NCBI RefSeq assembly: GCF_005281345.1
Contig: NZ_SZXJ01000044.1
Coordinates: forward strand, 117,285-181,284
Reading direction: 5' to 3'
Origin: Citrobacter sp. wls619
GTDB lineage: Bacteria > Pseudomonadota > Gammaproteobacteria > Enterobacterales > Enterobacteriaceae
Length of the DNA stretch: 64,000 bases
Position numbers and translations under genes: made by a program. How positions within the stretch are numbered: the first letter of the stretch is position 1; each line of letters starts with the position of its first letter. The notes under the pieces are model-generated. The model ran no database searches. It was not told the origin of the DNA and saw only the letters and a program-made list of their open reading frames with translations. This document shows, one piece after another, positions 19,212 through 29,266 of the stretch.

Positions 19212-21383
19212 ATGAGCGCAATATCCCTGATCCAACCGGACAGAGACCTTTTCTCCTGGCCGCAGTACTGGGCCGCCTGCTTTGGGCCGGCACCATTTTT
19301 GCCGATGTCACGCGACGAAATGGATCAACTTGGCTGGGATAGCTGCGACATCATTCTGGTTACCGGCGATGCATACGTCGATCACCCGAGCTTCGGCATG
19401 GCTATTTGCGGCCGTATGCTGGAAGCACAGGGCTTTCGCGTTGGGATTATCGCCCAGCCGGAGTGGAACAGCAAAGATGACTTTATGCGTCTGGGCAAAC
19501 CGAATCTGTTCTTCGGCGTAACCGCCGGCAACATGGACTCGATGATCAACCGTTATACCGCCGATCGCCGACTGCGCCATGACGATGCCTATACGCCGGA
19601 CAACGTAGCGGGTAAACGCCCGGACCGTGCGACGCTGGTTTATACCCAGCGCTGTAAAGAAGCCTGGAAAGATGTGCCGGTTATTCTCGGCGGTATTGAA
19701 GCCAGCCTGCGCCGTACTGCGCATTACGATTACTGGTCAGATACCGTGCGTCGTTCCGTGCTGGTGGATTCAAAAGCTGACATGCTGATGTTTGGTAACG
19801 GCGAACGCCCATTGGTGGAAGTCGCACACCGTCTGGCGATGGGTGAAACCATTGATCAGATCCGCGACGTGCGGAATACCGCGATTATGGTCAAAGAAGC
19901 GCTACCGGGCTGGAGCGGGGTGGATTCCACGCGTCTGGATATGCCAGGAAAAATTGACCCCATCCCCCATCCGTATGGCGAAGACTTGCCGTGTGCCGAC
20001 AACAAACCGGTGGCACCGAAAAAACAAGAAGCGAAAGCGGTAACCGTACAGCCGCCGCGTCCGAAGCCGTGGGAAAAAACCTACGTATTGTTGCCGTCTT
20101 TCGAGAAAGTGAAGAGCGACAAAGTACTGTACGCCCATGCGTCGCGTATTCTGCACCACGAAACGAACCCAGGCTGCGCGCGTGCGCTGATGCAAAAGCA
20201 TGGCGATCGTTATATTTGGGTTAACCCGCCAGCGATCCCGTTGTCGACTGAAGAAATGGACAGCGTCTTTGCACTGCCGTACAAGCGCGTACCGCATCCG
20301 GCATACGGTAACAGCCGTATTCCTGCCTATGAGATGATCCGTTTCTCGATCAATATCATGCGTGGCTGTTTTGGTGGTTGCTCGTTCTGTTCGATCACCG
20401 AGCACGAAGGGCGCATTATCCAGAGCCGTTCTGAAGATTCGATCATTAATGAGATCGAAGCCATTCGCGATACCGTTCCGGGCTTTACCGGCGTGATTTC
20501 CGATCTCGGCGGCCCAACGGCAAACATGTATATGCTGCGCTGTAAGTCTCCGCGTGCAGAACAGACCTGTCGTCGTCTGTCCTGTGTTTATCCGGATATT
20601 TGCCCGCATATGGATACTAACCACGAACCGACGATTAATCTTTACCGTCGCGCGCGTGATCTGAAAGGCATTAAAAAGATCCTTATCGCATCCGGGGTGC
20701 GTTATGACATCGCCGTTGAGGACCCGCGCTATATTAAAGAGTTGGCAACTCACCATGTGGGCGGCTACCTGAAAATTGCGCCGGAGCATACCGAAGAAGG
20801 CCCATTGTCGAAGATGATGAAGCCGGGGATGGGCAGCTACGACCGCTTTAAAGAGTTGTTCGATACCTACTCTAAACAGGCCGGTAAAGAGCAGTACCTG
20901 ATCCCCTATTTTATCTCTGCGCACCCGGGTACGCGTGATGAGGATATGGTGAATCTGGCTCTGTGGCTGAAACAGCGTCGTTTCCGTTTGGATCAAGTGC
21001 AGAACTTCTACCCATCACCGCTGGCAAACTCTACAACCATGTATTACACCGGGAAAAATCCGTTGGGCAAAATTGGTTATAAGAGTGAAGATGTGGTGGT
21101 GCCAAGAGGTGATAAGCAGCGTCGTCTGCATAAAGCCCTGCTGCGTTACCATGATCCTGCTAACTGGCCGTTAATCCGTCAGGCGCTGGAAGATATGGGG
21201 AAAAAGCATCTGATTGGCGGTCGTCGCGAATGTCTGGTTCCGGCCCCGACGCTGGAAGAGATGCGTGAAGCACGTCGTCAGAACCGTCATACCCGTCCGG
21301 CACTGACCAAGCATACGCCGGTCGCGCACCAGCGTCAGACACCTGCGGCGAATAAAAAACGCGGTAAGGTTGCGGGACGTTAA
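19212..21383 (+). CDS. ygiQ: YgiQ, radical SAM protein with UPF0313 fold
   Basis: The 723-residue protein has a B12-binding-like N-terminal region (about residues 45-210, starting [15 protein letters not shown]) and a radical SAM core. The [4Fe-4S] cluster cysteines sit in the CX3CX2C motif of [18 protein letters not shown] (about residue 395). The C-terminus is basic and probably disordered (KKRGKVAGR). The family is widespread but its reaction is unknown. In E. coli K-12 the orthologue is interrupted (ygiQ/ygiR), whereas here the frame is whole. A 201-base gap from the divergent trkH-like gene holds its promoter; the ATG at 19212 gives the family start [20 protein letters not shown]. Confidence 0.94.
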   Translation: MSAISLIQPDRDLFSWPQYWAACFGPAPFLPMSRDEMDQLGWDSCDIILVTGDAYVDHPSFGMAICGRMLEAQGFRVGIIAQPEWNSKDDFMRLGKPNLFFGVTAGNMDSMINRYTADRRLRHDDAYTPDNVAGKRPDRATLVYTQRCKEAWKDVPVILGGIEASLRRTAHYDYWSDTVRRSVLVDSKADMLMFGNGERPLVEVAHRLAMGETIDQIRDVRNTAIMVKEALPGWSGVDSTRLDMPGKIDPIPHPYGEDLPCADNKPVAPKKQEAKAVTVQPPRPKPWEKTYVLLPSFEKVKSDKVLYAHASRILHHETNPGCARALMQKHGDRYIWVNPPAIPLSTEEMDSVFALPYKRVPHPAYGNSRIPAYEMIRFSINIMRGCFGGCSFCSITEHEGRIIQSRSEDSIINEIEAIRDTVPGFTGVISDLGGPTANMYMLRCKSPRAEQTCRRLSCVYPDICPHMDTNHEPTINLYRRARDLKGIKKILIASGVRYDIAVEDPRYIKELATHHVGGYLKIAPEHTEEGPLSKMMKPGMGSYDRFKELFDTYSKQAGKEQYLIPYFISAHPGTRDEDMVNLALWLKQRRFRLDQVQNFYPSPLANSTTMYYTGKNPLGKIGYKSEDVVVPRGDKQRRLHKALLRYHDPANWPLIRQALEDMGKKHLIGGRRECLVPAPTLEEMREARRQNRHTRPALTKHTPVAHQRQTPAANKKRGKVAGR

Positions 21384-21408
21384 ACGGTCTTACCTGGTGG
21401 TGAAGAAA

Positions 21409-21492
21409 TGCCTGATGGCGCACAGCTTATCAGGCCTACGAACTGCACAGTTTTGTAGGCCGGATAAGGTGCCTGCACCGCCATCCGGCAGA
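21409..21492. repeat. REP/BIME pair after ygiQ
   Basis: The stretch contains two REP-type palindromes. The first includes TGCCTGATGGCGC and GCTTATCAGGCCTAC. The second includes GTAGGCCGGATAAGG and GCCATCCGGCA in opposite orientation. It sits between convergent ygiQ and the HIT gene, a typical BIME location. Confidence 0.8.
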
Positions 21493-21504
21493 CGTGCTCA
21501 GTAT

Positions 21505-21960
21505 TTATGCTTCGCGAATTCTGGCCGCTAATGCGGCCAGTTTTTCATCGTCAGCCCGTTCGTGGTCATGTGACGACAGATACCCTTCATATTGCTCGAA
21601 AAATTTAGTCTGCCGGGACTCAATCGGTTTCCAGTGCGTCAAATCACCTGTGCCATGCATAGGGCTGAGCTTACTGTGCACATGATCCACGCCGAAACCT
21701 TCGAAGAACATCCCCGTACGACTGACGTCCGGGAAGGCGTTATCCAGTTTTTTCGCCACTTTTTGGGTCGCCAGCATCAGGTCTGCCAGCGCCTGCGGCG
21801 GCATATCAAATGCATAGCTGGGATAGTGCTTTTTCGGGATCACCACGGTAAAACCGTCGGTGTTCGGGAAAATCGACAGAAAGGCCAGGTGATGCTCGTC
21901 TTCCCAGACTTTATGGCAGGGCGCTTTACCTTCAACAATTTGACAGAAAATACAGGTCAT
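21505..21960 (-). CDS. HIT-family protein (histidine-triad-like nucleotide-binding)
   Basis: The 151-residue product from the ATG at 21960 begins MTCIFCQIVEGKAPCHKVWE, the usual HIT N-terminus with a CxxC. It carries the motif DHVHSKLSPMHG, in which the expected third histidine (HxHxH) is replaced by lysine, a variation seen in some HIT branches. A longer frame is open to 22032, but GGAG lies seven bases before this ATG and the HIT domain starts exactly here. HIT proteins bind nucleotides and often hydrolyse AMP derivatives; the substrate here is unknown. It is 44 bases downstream of the DASS transporter on the same strand, so co-transcription is likely. Confidence 0.85.
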   Translation of the reverse strand: MTCIFCQIVEGKAPCHKVWEDEHHLAFLSIFPNTDGFTVVIPKKHYPSYAFDMPPQALADLMLATQKVAKKLDNAFPDVSRTGMFFEGFGVDHVHSKLSPMHGTGDLTHWKPIESRQTKFFEQYEGYLSSHDHERADDEKLAALAARIREA

Positions 21961-22004
21961 TCCTTTTCTCCGTAGATAAGACGTTTCGTCAGGACGCAGT
22001 GAGT

Positions 22005-23459
22005 TTAGTACAGACCCAGCATCTTCCACCACATCAGCCCTACGGTGATAAAGACGGCTTGATTAAACAGGCTGATGATGAATCCTGTGCGCCACCAGAC
22101 GCCCGTTGGAACGTACCCGGCACCAAACAGAATCGGGCCGCGAGCGTGGGTGTACTGAGTGAGGGAACAGTACAGGCTGCTGGTGAAGGCCAGCATCAAC
22201 GCCGTAGGCGCTGCAGGAATATTTAAATGCAGGCCGACGCCAAGGAAAACGGCGTACAGCGCCGCAATCTGCGCATTACCGCTGGCAAAAAAGTAGTGAG
22301 TATAAAAGTACGCGGCGTTGAGCAGCAGCAGGACAACCACCCAACTGGTCCCATGCATGGTACTGCTCAGGCTATCGCCAATCAGGTTGCCAAACCAGGT
22401 GGTAAAGCCCAGTTTTTTCAACTGGTTCGCCATCATCAATAGTGCGGCAAACCAGATCAACGTATCCCACGCACCTTTCTCGCTTTTGACATCTTCCCAG
22501 CTTAGAACGCCACTGAGCAGCAAGATGGATAAACCAACAAATGAGGCGGTGGTGGCGTCGACGCCCAGCGTATCACCAAAAATCCACAGCACCAGCAGGA
22601 CACCGACGGTAGCCAGCATCAGCCACTCACCGCGTGACATACGGCCCATTTCCGCCAGTTCTTTACGCGCCAGATTCGGGGCATCCGGCGTGTGTTTAAT
22701 TTCCGGGCGCACAATCCAGTAGACCAGTAATGGAACCAGCAGTAAGGAAACCAGGCAAGGCAGCAGCGCCGCCATAAACCAACTGCCCCAGGTGAGCGTG
22801 ACCCCCGCGTTGGCTGCCAGTTTCACTGCCAACAGGTTGCCGGTATAGCCGGTCATAAAGAGCGCGGCGGTGACGTCGTTGACGTTGCCAATACAGGTGA
22901 TAAGAAAGGTGCCGATCTTACTGCGGGATTCATCTTCCGGGTTCGAATGGAAACTGCGCGCCAGAGAGTCGGCAATCGGATAGATGACGCCGCCGCAGCG
23001 TGCCGTATTGCTTGGCATTGCGGGGGAAAGTATCAGGTCCGCAAACGCCAGTCCGTAGGCGAGTCCCAGCGTGCGCTTGCCGAGCAGGCGGATCATCTGC
23101 AGCGCAATACGTCGACCGAGGCCGGTTTTGATAAACCCGCGGGCAATCATAAAGGCGACGACAATCAGCCAGATCAGCGAACTGTTCAGTTCGCTCAGTG
23201 CAGTGGTAATGGCACCGCTGGCGGTTTTATCCCCGGCAGCATAAGCGAGGGCAAAAACGGTAATACCGATAATGCCGACTGCGCCAATAGGCAGAACTTT
23301 TGCCACGATAGAAGCAATGGTAGCAACGAAGATAATGGCTGAATGCCAGGCTGGCGCACTTAGCCCACTGGGTGGGGTAAGCTGCCAGAGCCCGGCAGAA
23401 ATAAATAGTATAAGAATCAATGGGAACCATTTGACGCCTTGCTGTGTTTTTCCCGCCAT
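22005..23459 (-). CDS. DASS-family anion (dicarboxylate/tricarboxylate) transporter
   Basis: The 484-residue, very hydrophobic protein has about 12 candidate membrane segments. It shows the divalent-anion:sodium symporter signatures: SPAMPSNTARCGG near residue 150 (the first substrate/sodium SNT motif) and SSLYCSLTQYTHARGPILFG near the C-terminus (the second). This is the CitT/TtdT-like group that exchanges or imports citrate, tartrate, succinate and similar acids; the substrate cannot be read from sequence. I chose the ATG at 23459, which has AGGTG seven bases upstream, over a GTG two codons earlier. A HIT gene follows. No such gene lies here in E. coli K-12. Confidence 0.87.
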   Translation of the reverse strand: MAGKTQQGVKWFPLILILFISAGLWQLTPPSGLSAPAWHSAIIFVATIASIVAKVLPIGAVGIIGITVFALAYAAGDKTASGAITTALSELNSSLIWLIVVAFMIARGFIKTGLGRRIALQMIRLLGKRTLGLAYGLAFADLILSPAMPSNTARCGGVIYPIADSLARSFHSNPEDESRSKIGTFLITCIGNVNDVTAALFMTGYTGNLLAVKLAANAGVTLTWGSWFMAALLPCLVSLLLVPLLVYWIVRPEIKHTPDAPNLARKELAEMGRMSRGEWLMLATVGVLLVLWIFGDTLGVDATTASFVGLSILLLSGVLSWEDVKSEKGAWDTLIWFAALLMMANQLKKLGFTTWFGNLIGDSLSSTMHGTSWVVVLLLLNAAYFYTHYFFASGNAQIAALYAVFLGVGLHLNIPAAPTALMLAFTSSLYCSLTQYTHARGPILFGAGYVPTGVWWRTGFIISLFNQAVFITVGLMWWKMLGLY

Positions 23460-23610
23460 GGTCACGCACCTATAGATATTTGTGATGTATTCATGAGATC
23501 AATATTATTACTGAATAATTAGTAAGTTATATTGCGTAATGCTGCACGTGGATGTGCCATAAATACATCTATAGTTGTGCGTTTATTGTTTCTTAATATT
23601 TCGGCAAGGG

Positions 23611-23635
23611 AAAAGCCCGACGGGAATGCCGGGCT
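23611..23635 (-). terminator. Candidate terminator of the yqhD-dkgA operon
   Basis: On the minus strand AGCCCG and CGGGCT form a hairpin followed by TTTT, 12 bases beyond the dkgA stop. The T tract is short but the position is right for the operon's 3' end. Confidence 0.6.
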
Positions 23636-23647
23636 GGAGAGGAGAGA

Positions 23648-24475
23648 TTAACCACCGAACTGATCCGGGTCAGGGCCCAGGCGTTTACCTTGATCGAGTT
23701 TTGCGATTTCACCGAGTTCATCTTTGTCCAGGCGGAAGTCCCAGACGTTGAAGTTCTCTGCAATGCGGGCAGGGGTGACGGATTTCGGGATCACCACCAG
23801 GCCGCTATCCAGATGCCAGCGAATGACGACCTGCGCCGGTGATTTGCCATATTTTTCAGCGAGGTCACGGATGATCTTTTGATCAAATACATCTTTACCG
23901 CCTTGCGCCAGCGGGCTCCAGGATTCGGTCTGGATTTTATGCGTTGCGTTCCAGGCGTGAAGCTGGCGTTGCTGCATAAGCGGGTGAAGTTCTATCTGGT
24001 TAATCACCGGAGGTACGCCGGTTTCATCCATCAGGCGCTGGAGATGATTGATCTGAAAGTTGCACACGCCGATGCTCTTAATCAGCCCCTCTTTTTGCAG
24101 GTCGATCATGTTTTCCCACGCTTCAACGTAGTGATCGATCGCCGGGACAGGCCAGTGCATCAGGTAGAGATCGAGGTAATCGAGCTGGAGTTTCTCCATG
24201 CTTTCGAGCAACGCTTCCCGCGGACGTTTCTGGTCATCATTCCACAGCTTGGTGGTAATGAATAACTCTTCGCGCGGTACGCCAGCATCGCGTATTGCTT
24301 TGCCGACTCCTTCTTCGTTTTTGTACGCCGCAGCGGTATCAATTGAGCGATACCCTACTTCCAGCGCTTTATGAATGGCGGTGATGACTTCTTCGTTGCT
24401 TGCCTTCCAGACCCCCAGGCCCAGTTGCGGCATGACGTTACCATCCTGTAGCTTGATAATGGTTGGACCGGTCAT
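23648..24475 (-). CDS. dkgA: DkgA, aldo-keto reductase (methylglyoxal / 2,5-diketo-D-gluconate reductase A)
   Basis: DkgA is an NADPH-dependent aldo-keto reductase that reduces 2,5-diketo-D-gluconate, methylglyoxal and furan aldehydes. The 275-residue product has the AKR tetrad: the Asp in SIDTAAAYKNE with Tyr a few residues on, the Lys in TTKLWNDD and the His in DLYLMHWPVPA. The NADP-binding IPKSVTPARIAENF is present. I chose the ATG at 24475, which gives the E. coli length; four codons upstream only a GTG is available. It lies downstream of yqhD, as in E. coli, where YqhC activates both. Here an ERIC element sits between them. Confidence 0.94.
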   Translation of the reverse strand: MTGPTIIKLQDGNVMPQLGLGVWKASNEEVITAIHKALEVGYRSIDTAAAYKNEEGVGKAIRDAGVPREELFITTKLWNDDQKRPREALLESMEKLQLDYLDLYLMHWPVPAIDHYVEAWENMIDLQKEGLIKSIGVCNFQINHLQRLMDETGVPPVINQIELHPLMQQRQLHAWNATHKIQTESWSPLAQGGKDVFDQKIIRDLAEKYGKSPAQVVIRWHLDSGLVVIPKSVTPARIAENFNVWDFRLDKDELGEIAKLDQGKRLGPDPDQFGG

Positions 24476-24495
24476 AATTCCCCCCACACTTAATC

Positions 24496-24606
24496 CTTCA
24501 GGCTGCCTCTTTGTTGGCTGCTTGCGTTTACCCCGGTCGCGGACTTATGTACGCTCCCGGGGATTCACTCAACTGCCGCCTCGAAGCATCTGAATGATTG
24601 GGTGTA
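24496..24606. repeat. ERIC (IRU) intergenic repeat between yqhD and dkgA
   Basis: The stretch TCAGGCTGCCTCTTTGTTGG followed by ACCCCGGTC, then CTTATGTACGCTCCCGGGG and ATTCACTC is the core of the enterobacterial repetitive intergenic consensus. The central part nearly matches the classic ERIC primer sites as I recall them (ATGTAAGCTCCTGGGGATTCAC and the complement of AAGTAAGTGACTGGGGTGAGCG). The central inverted repeat pairs CCCCGG (24531-24536) with CCGGGG (24557-24562). A separate hairpin, CACCGG (24616-24621) and CCGGTG (24630-24635), lies between it and yqhD. If yqhD-dkgA is one transcript, the element is transcribed as a structured spacer. Confidence 0.85.
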
Positions 24607-24697
24607 AATTGAGTACACCGGAGCAAGCCCCGGTGAGGTTTATGTGACTTAAGCCTGGTATAAATAGCCAAAAACGAAAGTCAGAGGTCAAAAAACC

Positions 24698-25861
24698 TTA
24701 GCGGGCAGCTTCGTAAATCCGGCGGCTGACGTCCAGCGTAATGTCCTGATGTTCGCCCAGTTTCGTACCGCCATGCGCTTCCAGTTTTTCCAGCAGTGCC
24801 GGGATGGAGCTGCCATCCAGACCGTAGTCAGACAGGCGAGTCGGTACACCCATTTGTTCGAAGAACTGACGGGTGGCGGCAATCGCGGCATCAATGCGCT
24901 GGTCTTCGGAGCCTTCGGTGATATTCCAGATGCGCTCTGCGTATTGCAGCAGTTTGGCACGCTTGGTATCGCGTTTTTCATTCCACAATGCAGGCAGGAC
25001 GATTGCCAGCGTCTGAGCGTGGTCAAGTCCGTGCATTGCCGTCAGTTCGTGACCCAGCATATGGGTTGCCCAGTCCTGCGGTACGCCTGCGCCGATCAGG
25101 CCGTTCAGTGCCTGAGTGGCTGCCCACATGACGTTCGCACGCACATTGTAGTTTTCCGGCTCCTGCAACGCTTTCGGACCGTCTTCTATCAGCGTCAGCA
25201 GAATGCCTTCGGCGAAGCGATCCTGAATTTTCCCGTCTACCGGATAAGTCACGTATTGTTCTACGGTATGAACAAAAGCATCTACCACGCCGTTGGCAAC
25301 CTGACGCGGTGGCAGAGTATAGGTGTAAACCGGATCGAGTACAGCAAATACCGGCTGGACAAACGGGGTCATGAAGGCCAGTTTGTCGCCAGTCGTTTTA
25401 CGCGAAATTACCGCGCCAGAGTTAGATTCAGAGCCAGTTGCTGGCAGGGTCAGTACCGAGCCCATTGGGACGGCGCTTTGTACGTCGTTACCGCGAGTTT
25501 CCAGAATGCGCCACGGGTCAACGCCGTCTGCATAATGTGCCGCTGCGGCGATGAATTTTGTGCCATCCAGTACAGAACCGCCGCCTACCGCCAGCAGGAA
25601 TGTCACCTTCTCATCACGCACGATTTTTACCGCGTTCATCAGCGTTTCATAGGATGGGTTCGGCTCAATACCGCCAAACTCGAGCACATCCAGACCTTTC
25701 AGTACGTCCTGAACTTGTGCCAGAACGCCTGTTTTTTTCACGCTACCACCGCCGTAGGTAATCAGTACGCGAGCATCCTGCGGGATTTGGTCGCGCAGTT
25801 CTGCAATCGCGCCTTTACCAAACAGAATGCGGGTTGGGGTATGGAGATTAAAGTTGTTCAT
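24698..25861 (-). CDS. yqhD: YqhD, NADPH-dependent aldehyde reductase
   Basis: YqhD is an iron/zinc-type alcohol dehydrogenase that reduces a broad range of toxic aldehydes, including lipid peroxidation products, furfural and glyoxal, with NADPH. The 387-residue product has the NADPH-binding GGGSVKKTG and GGGSVLDGTKF loops. The metal ligands are in the blocks VVDAFVHTVEQY (Asp and His), MLGHELTAMHGLDHAQ (two His) and nearby. Length and sequence match E. coli YqhD throughout. It diverges from its activator gene yqhC over 175 bases. Confidence 0.96.
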   Translation of the reverse strand: MNNFNLHTPTRILFGKGAIAELRDQIPQDARVLITYGGGSVKKTGVLAQVQDVLKGLDVLEFGGIEPNPSYETLMNAVKIVRDEKVTFLLAVGGGSVLDGTKFIAAAAHYADGVDPWRILETRGNDVQSAVPMGSVLTLPATGSESNSGAVISRKTTGDKLAFMTPFVQPVFAVLDPVYTYTLPPRQVANGVVDAFVHTVEQYVTYPVDGKIQDRFAEGILLTLIEDGPKALQEPENYNVRANVMWAATQALNGLIGAGVPQDWATHMLGHELTAMHGLDHAQTLAIVLPALWNEKRDTKRAKLLQYAERIWNITEGSEDQRIDAAIAATRQFFEQMGVPTRLSDYGLDGSSIPALLEKLEAHGGTKLGEHQDITLDVSRRIYEAAR

Positions 25862-26036
25862 TGCTCGTTACCTTGTGTGGGTAAAAAAGAGGGTAGGCGA
25901 GTGTCTGCCTGATGGTGAACATTGTGGTCGTCAGACGCGTTCCTCTCAATGCTCATTTCTGCCGATGTCTTGCCCATTTCTACAGACTACTGGAGAAAAT
26001 GGATAAAAGTGCGCACTATATCAAGGTTGCAAATCA

Positions 26037-26954
26037 ATGATGAAGTGGTGCCCTATGAACCGTGATGAGATCTGTCTCCTGCTGACAGATAAAATTAAGC
26101 AGCTGAAAAATAATGAAAATAAATTGAATGATCTGCTGCCTGATATTCGCTTACTGTACGGCTCTGAACCCGGGGTGCGCACACCCGTGATGTATCAGCC
26201 TGGCATTATATTTCTCTTTTCAGGATATAAAATTGGTTATATCAACGAGCGTGTCTTTCGCTATGATGCCAACGAATACTTACTGCTCACAGTACCTTTA
26301 CCCTTTGAATGTGAAACTTATGCGACACCGGACGTTCCGTTGGCTGGTATCCGCCTGAACGTCGATATCCTGCAGTTGCAGGAATTGCTGATGGATATTG
26401 GTGAGGATGAGTTGTTTCAACCCGCAATGGCGGCAAGCGGGATCAATTCGGCGACTCTATCCGATGAAATTCTCTGTGCGGCGGAACGCCTGCTGGATGT
26501 GATGGAGCGGCCATTGGATGCACGTATTTTGGGAAAACAGATCATTCGTGAGATCCTCTACCATGTGCTGACTGGGCCACGTGGCGGAGCCTTGCTGGCG
26601 CTGGTCAGTCGCCAGACTCATTTCAGTTTGATAAGCCGGGTGCTGAAGCGAATTGAAACCAAGTACACCGAAAATCTCAATGTTGAGCAACTGGCGGCAG
26701 AGGCCAATATGAGCGTGTCGGCGTTCCATCATAATTTTAAATCAGTGACCAGTACTTCACCGTTGCAGTATCTGAAGAGCTATCGATTGCATAAAGCGCG
26801 GATGATGATGATTCATGACGGGATGAAAGCCAGTGCGGCGGCCATGCGCGTAGGTTATGAGAGTGCATCGCAGTTTAGTCGGGAGTTCAAACGTTACTTT
26901 GGCGTCACGCCAGGGGAAGATGCCGCCAGAATTCGGATGATGCAGGGGAGTTGA
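26037..26954 (+). CDS. yqhC: YqhC, AraC-family activator of yqhD-dkgA
   Basis: YqhC senses aldehydes and activates yqhD and dkgA. The protein is 305 residues from the ATG at 26037. Alternative in-frame starts are the next codon and the ATG at 26055 ([10 protein letters not shown]); none has a strong ribosome site, so the start is uncertain. An N-terminal cupin-like AraC_N ligand domain covers about residues 20-165. The C-terminal AraC DNA-binding domain (about 205-300) contains [20 protein letters not shown] and [20 protein letters not shown]. The divergent gap 25862-26036 should contain its operator, but I could not assign one by eye. Confidence 0.93.
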   Translation: MMKWCPMNRDEICLLLTDKIKQLKNNENKLNDLLPDIRLLYGSEPGVRTPVMYQPGIIFLFSGYKIGYINERVFRYDANEYLLLTVPLPFECETYATPDVPLAGIRLNVDILQLQELLMDIGEDELFQPAMAASGINSATLSDEILCAAERLLDVMERPLDARILGKQIIREILYHVLTGPRGGALLALVSRQTHFSLISRVLKRIETKYTENLNVEQLAAEANMSVSAFHHNFKSVTSTSPLQYLKSYRLHKARMMMIHDGMKASAAAMRVGYESASQFSREFKRYFGVTPGEDAARIRMMQGS

Positions 26955-26971
26955 TCGGCCTGACAGTTACA

Positions 26972-27029
26972 CCGTAGGCCTTAACGCTGCGCGCCATAAG
27001 GCGAATGCCGGGGTTTACCCGGCCTACGG
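26972..27029. repeat. REP/BIME palindrome after yqhC
   Basis: CCGTAGGCC (26972-26980) and GGCCTACGG (27021-27029) form a perfect 9-bp inverted repeat around GCGCCATAAGGCGAATGCCGG, the usual REP vocabulary. It lies between the convergent yqhC and yghB genes. Confidence 0.75.
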
Positions 27030-27036
27030 ACGTAGC

Positions 27037-27696
27037 TCAGGCGCTACAGTATTTTTTTTTAATCACCACAAACAGCGTTCCCAGCAGACCTGCGGTTAGC
27101 AGGGCGATAGGCAGGATCATTAAAAAGGTCATTACCTGATCTTCGTGGCGTTTAACGAACGGGATCATGCTGAGCGCATAGCCGAAACTGGTGACCACAG
27201 TGACCCACAGCAGACCGCTCAGCCAGTTAAAAAACTGGAAGCGACGGTTAGGCAGCCCTGAAATCCCCGCCATGGTTGGCAGCAAGGTACGTACAAACGC
27301 CAGGAAACGTCCGGCGAGTAGTGCCATCAACCCGTGTTGGTCAAACATACAGGTAGCACGCTGATGATATTTTTCAGGTAATTGTGCCAGCCAGCCTTTC
27401 ACTGTTCGTGTATTGCCCAGCCAGCGCCCCTGAATGTAGCTCAGCCAGCAACCGAGGCTGGCAGCGGCAGTCAGAATCGCTATGGTAGGTAAAAAACTCA
27501 TCACGTCCTGAGCGATCAGCGCTCCTGCCAGTAATAGCAGGCTGTCACCGGGCAAAAAGGAAGCGGGCAGTAGGCCATTTTCTAAAAACAACGTGGCGAA
27601 CATCACAAAGTACACCACGCTCACGACGTGTGGGTCCGCCAGCGCGGCAAAATCGTGTTGCCAGAGCGCGGAAATAATATCTTGAATGACTACCAT
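27037..27696 (-). CDS. yghB: YghB, DedA-family inner-membrane protein
   Basis: YghB belongs to the DedA family of membrane proteins. It is redundant with YqjA in E. coli, where loss of both disturbs cell division, Tat export and proton-motive force. The protein is 219 residues from the ATG at 27696, which has AGGA upstream and matches the E. coli start [20 protein letters not shown]. The frame is open a further 43 codons upstream without family similarity. Several membrane segments are visible, with the DedA motifs FxPGDS ([15 protein letters not shown]) and [16 protein letters not shown]. Confidence 0.94.
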   Translation of the reverse strand: MVVIQDIISALWQHDFAALADPHVVSVVYFVMFATLFLENGLLPASFLPGDSLLLLAGALIAQDVMSFLPTIAILTAAASLGCWLSYIQGRWLGNTRTVKGWLAQLPEKYHQRATCMFDQHGLMALLAGRFLAFVRTLLPTMAGISGLPNRRFQFFNWLSGLLWVTVVTSFGYALSMIPFVKRHEDQVMTFLMILPIALLTAGLLGTLFVVIKKKYCSA

Positions 27697-27827
27697 GGAC
27701 TTTCCTGTGGAACAGCGTTTATAAGTGGATTGTACTCCTGAATTGTCCGGGATGCCTTGATCCCGGACGCAACAATTGCAGACTTTTCCACCAGAAGTGT
27801 CTGCATATATGTCCATCTGCGGCAATG

Positions 27828-29015
27828 TTACTCGATTCGGGTAAATCCTGCGGCTAAATCGGCAATCAGATCGTCAACATTTTCTAAACCGATGTGTAAA
27901 CGGATGAGCGTTCCGCTGAAGTCCACTTTGCCTTCGGGACGGATTGCCGCGATATGTTCCGGTTGGTTAGCCAGAATCAGTGATTCAAAACCGCCCCAGG
28001 AATAGGCCATGCTGAACAGGCTGAAGTGATCCAGATACGCAGACAGCTCTTCATTATTTAGCTTCTTATTCAGAACAAATGAGAACAGACCGCTGCTACC
28101 GGTAAAGTCGCGTTTCCAGAACTCGTGTCCCTTACTGCCGGGAAGGGCCGGGTGATTCACGCGGGCAACCTGCGGATGGTCAGCCAGCCATTCGGCGACT
28201 TTTAAACTGCTTTCATGGTGTTGGCGCAGGCGAACGCTTAACGTCCGCAATCCGCGGCTGGTCATATAGGCGGTATCAGCATCCAGCATTTGTCCCATCA
28301 GATAGGCGTTTTCACGCAGTTGATCCCAGCAACGGGCATTGGATACCGCTGTCCCAACCATGCCGTCAGAATGACCAATCAGATATTTCGTTCCTGCCTG
28401 AATTGAGATATCGATACCGAAATCCAGCGCGTTGAACAACACGCCCGCAGCCCAGGTGTTATCAATCATGATGATCGCGTCAGGTACTACGCTTCTGACT
28501 GCGGCAACAATGGCTGGAACATCATGAACTTCCATGGTGACAGAACCTGGAGACTCAAGAAAAACGACTTTAGTGTTCGGCTGTATATGCTTCACAATAT
28601 CCGCGCCAACCAGCGGATCGAACCAGCCGGTTGTCACGCCAAGTTTGCCCAGTACCTTAGTGCAGAAATCCTGGCTGGGTTCATAGGCGGTGTTGGTCAT
28701 CAGCACATGATCGCCTTGTTCAACAAAGGCAAGGATGGTGTTGGCAACGGCTGCTGCACCGCAGGGGAACAGGGCGCAGCCCGCGCCGCCTTCCAGTTCA
28801 CACATCGCTTCCTGCAGTGAGAAATGCGTCAGCGTGCCGCGGCGTCCATAGAAAAGGGCACCGTTTGCGCGGTTATGCGTCGCCTGTTTTTTCGCCTCAA
28901 CGGTGTCGAATACCAGTGAAGACGCGCGCTGGATCACGCTATTTACCGAACCCAGCGTGTATTTTTTACTACGCCCGGCGTGAACGAGTTTGGTCTCAAG
29001 CTGCTTATCTGCCAT
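27828..29015 (-). CDS. metC: MetC, cystathionine beta-lyase
   Basis: MetC cleaves cystathionine to homocysteine, pyruvate and ammonia in methionine synthesis. The 395-residue PLP enzyme of the Cys/Met metabolism fold carries the cofactor lysine at about residue 210 in [16 protein letters not shown]. It also has [10 protein letters not shown], the phosphate-binding region [11 protein letters not shown] and the active-site Asp in [10 protein letters not shown]. It diverges from exbB across 251 bases and has a two-unit MetJ box just upstream, so it should be repressed by MetJ with S-adenosylmethionine. Confidence 0.97.
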   Translation of the reverse strand: MADKQLETKLVHAGRSKKYTLGSVNSVIQRASSLVFDTVEAKKQATHNRANGALFYGRRGTLTHFSLQEAMCELEGGAGCALFPCGAAAVANTILAFVEQGDHVLMTNTAYEPSQDFCTKVLGKLGVTTGWFDPLVGADIVKHIQPNTKVVFLESPGSVTMEVHDVPAIVAAVRSVVPDAIIMIDNTWAAGVLFNALDFGIDISIQAGTKYLIGHSDGMVGTAVSNARCWDQLRENAYLMGQMLDADTAYMTSRGLRTLSVRLRQHHESSLKVAEWLADHPQVARVNHPALPGSKGHEFWKRDFTGSSGLFSFVLNKKLNNEELSAYLDHFSLFSMAYSWGGFESLILANQPEHIAAIRPEGKVDFSGTLIRLHIGLENVDDLIADLAAGFTRIE

Positions 29016-29033
29016 GTTGTATTACCTGTTTTT

Positions 29034-29049
29034 ATACGTCTGGATGTCT
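29034..29049 (-). promoter_or_regulatory. MetJ operator (two tandem met boxes) upstream of metC
   Basis: ATACGTCT and GGATGTCT are adjacent 8-base units matching the AGACGTCT met-box consensus at 6 and 5 of 8 positions. They lie 18-34 bases upstream of the metC ATG, where MetJ would block transcription. A third, weak unit may follow. Confidence 0.75.
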
Positions 29050-29184
29050 AAACTAGCATGAATCTCATCTGCCGCGTCCTGCAGAATAGCCATAAAGTAC
29101 AAAATATTCTCAAATCGATTTCTGGTGACTTTTTTACTGCGTGAGCGCAAGGAAAAGAAACCAAAGGTGCGGCACTATGTAAAT

Positions 29185-29203
29185 AGTAATGAGAACGACT
29201 ATC
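29185..29203 (+). promoter_or_regulatory. Fur box upstream of exbB
   Basis: AGTAATGAGAACGACTATC agrees with the 19-base Fur consensus GATAATGATAATCATTATC at 13 positions, including TAATGA and CTATC-type ends. It lies 64-82 bases upstream of exbB in the metC-exbB divergent region. Iron repression of exbBD through Fur is well known in E. coli. Confidence 0.75.
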
Positions 29204-29266
29204 AATTCGACGTCGTTTTGATATGATTACGCTCAGATTTTGTGATTTGCGTCCTGGAGATACAGA

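Noticed and set aside
19902..20996. Long open frame (364 codons) on the minus strand
   Set aside because: It is antisense to the highly conserved ygiQ gene, with no ribosome site and shadow-type composition.
24749..25912. Long open frame (387 codons) on the plus strand
   Set aside because: It is antisense to yqhD across its whole length and has no recognisable domain.
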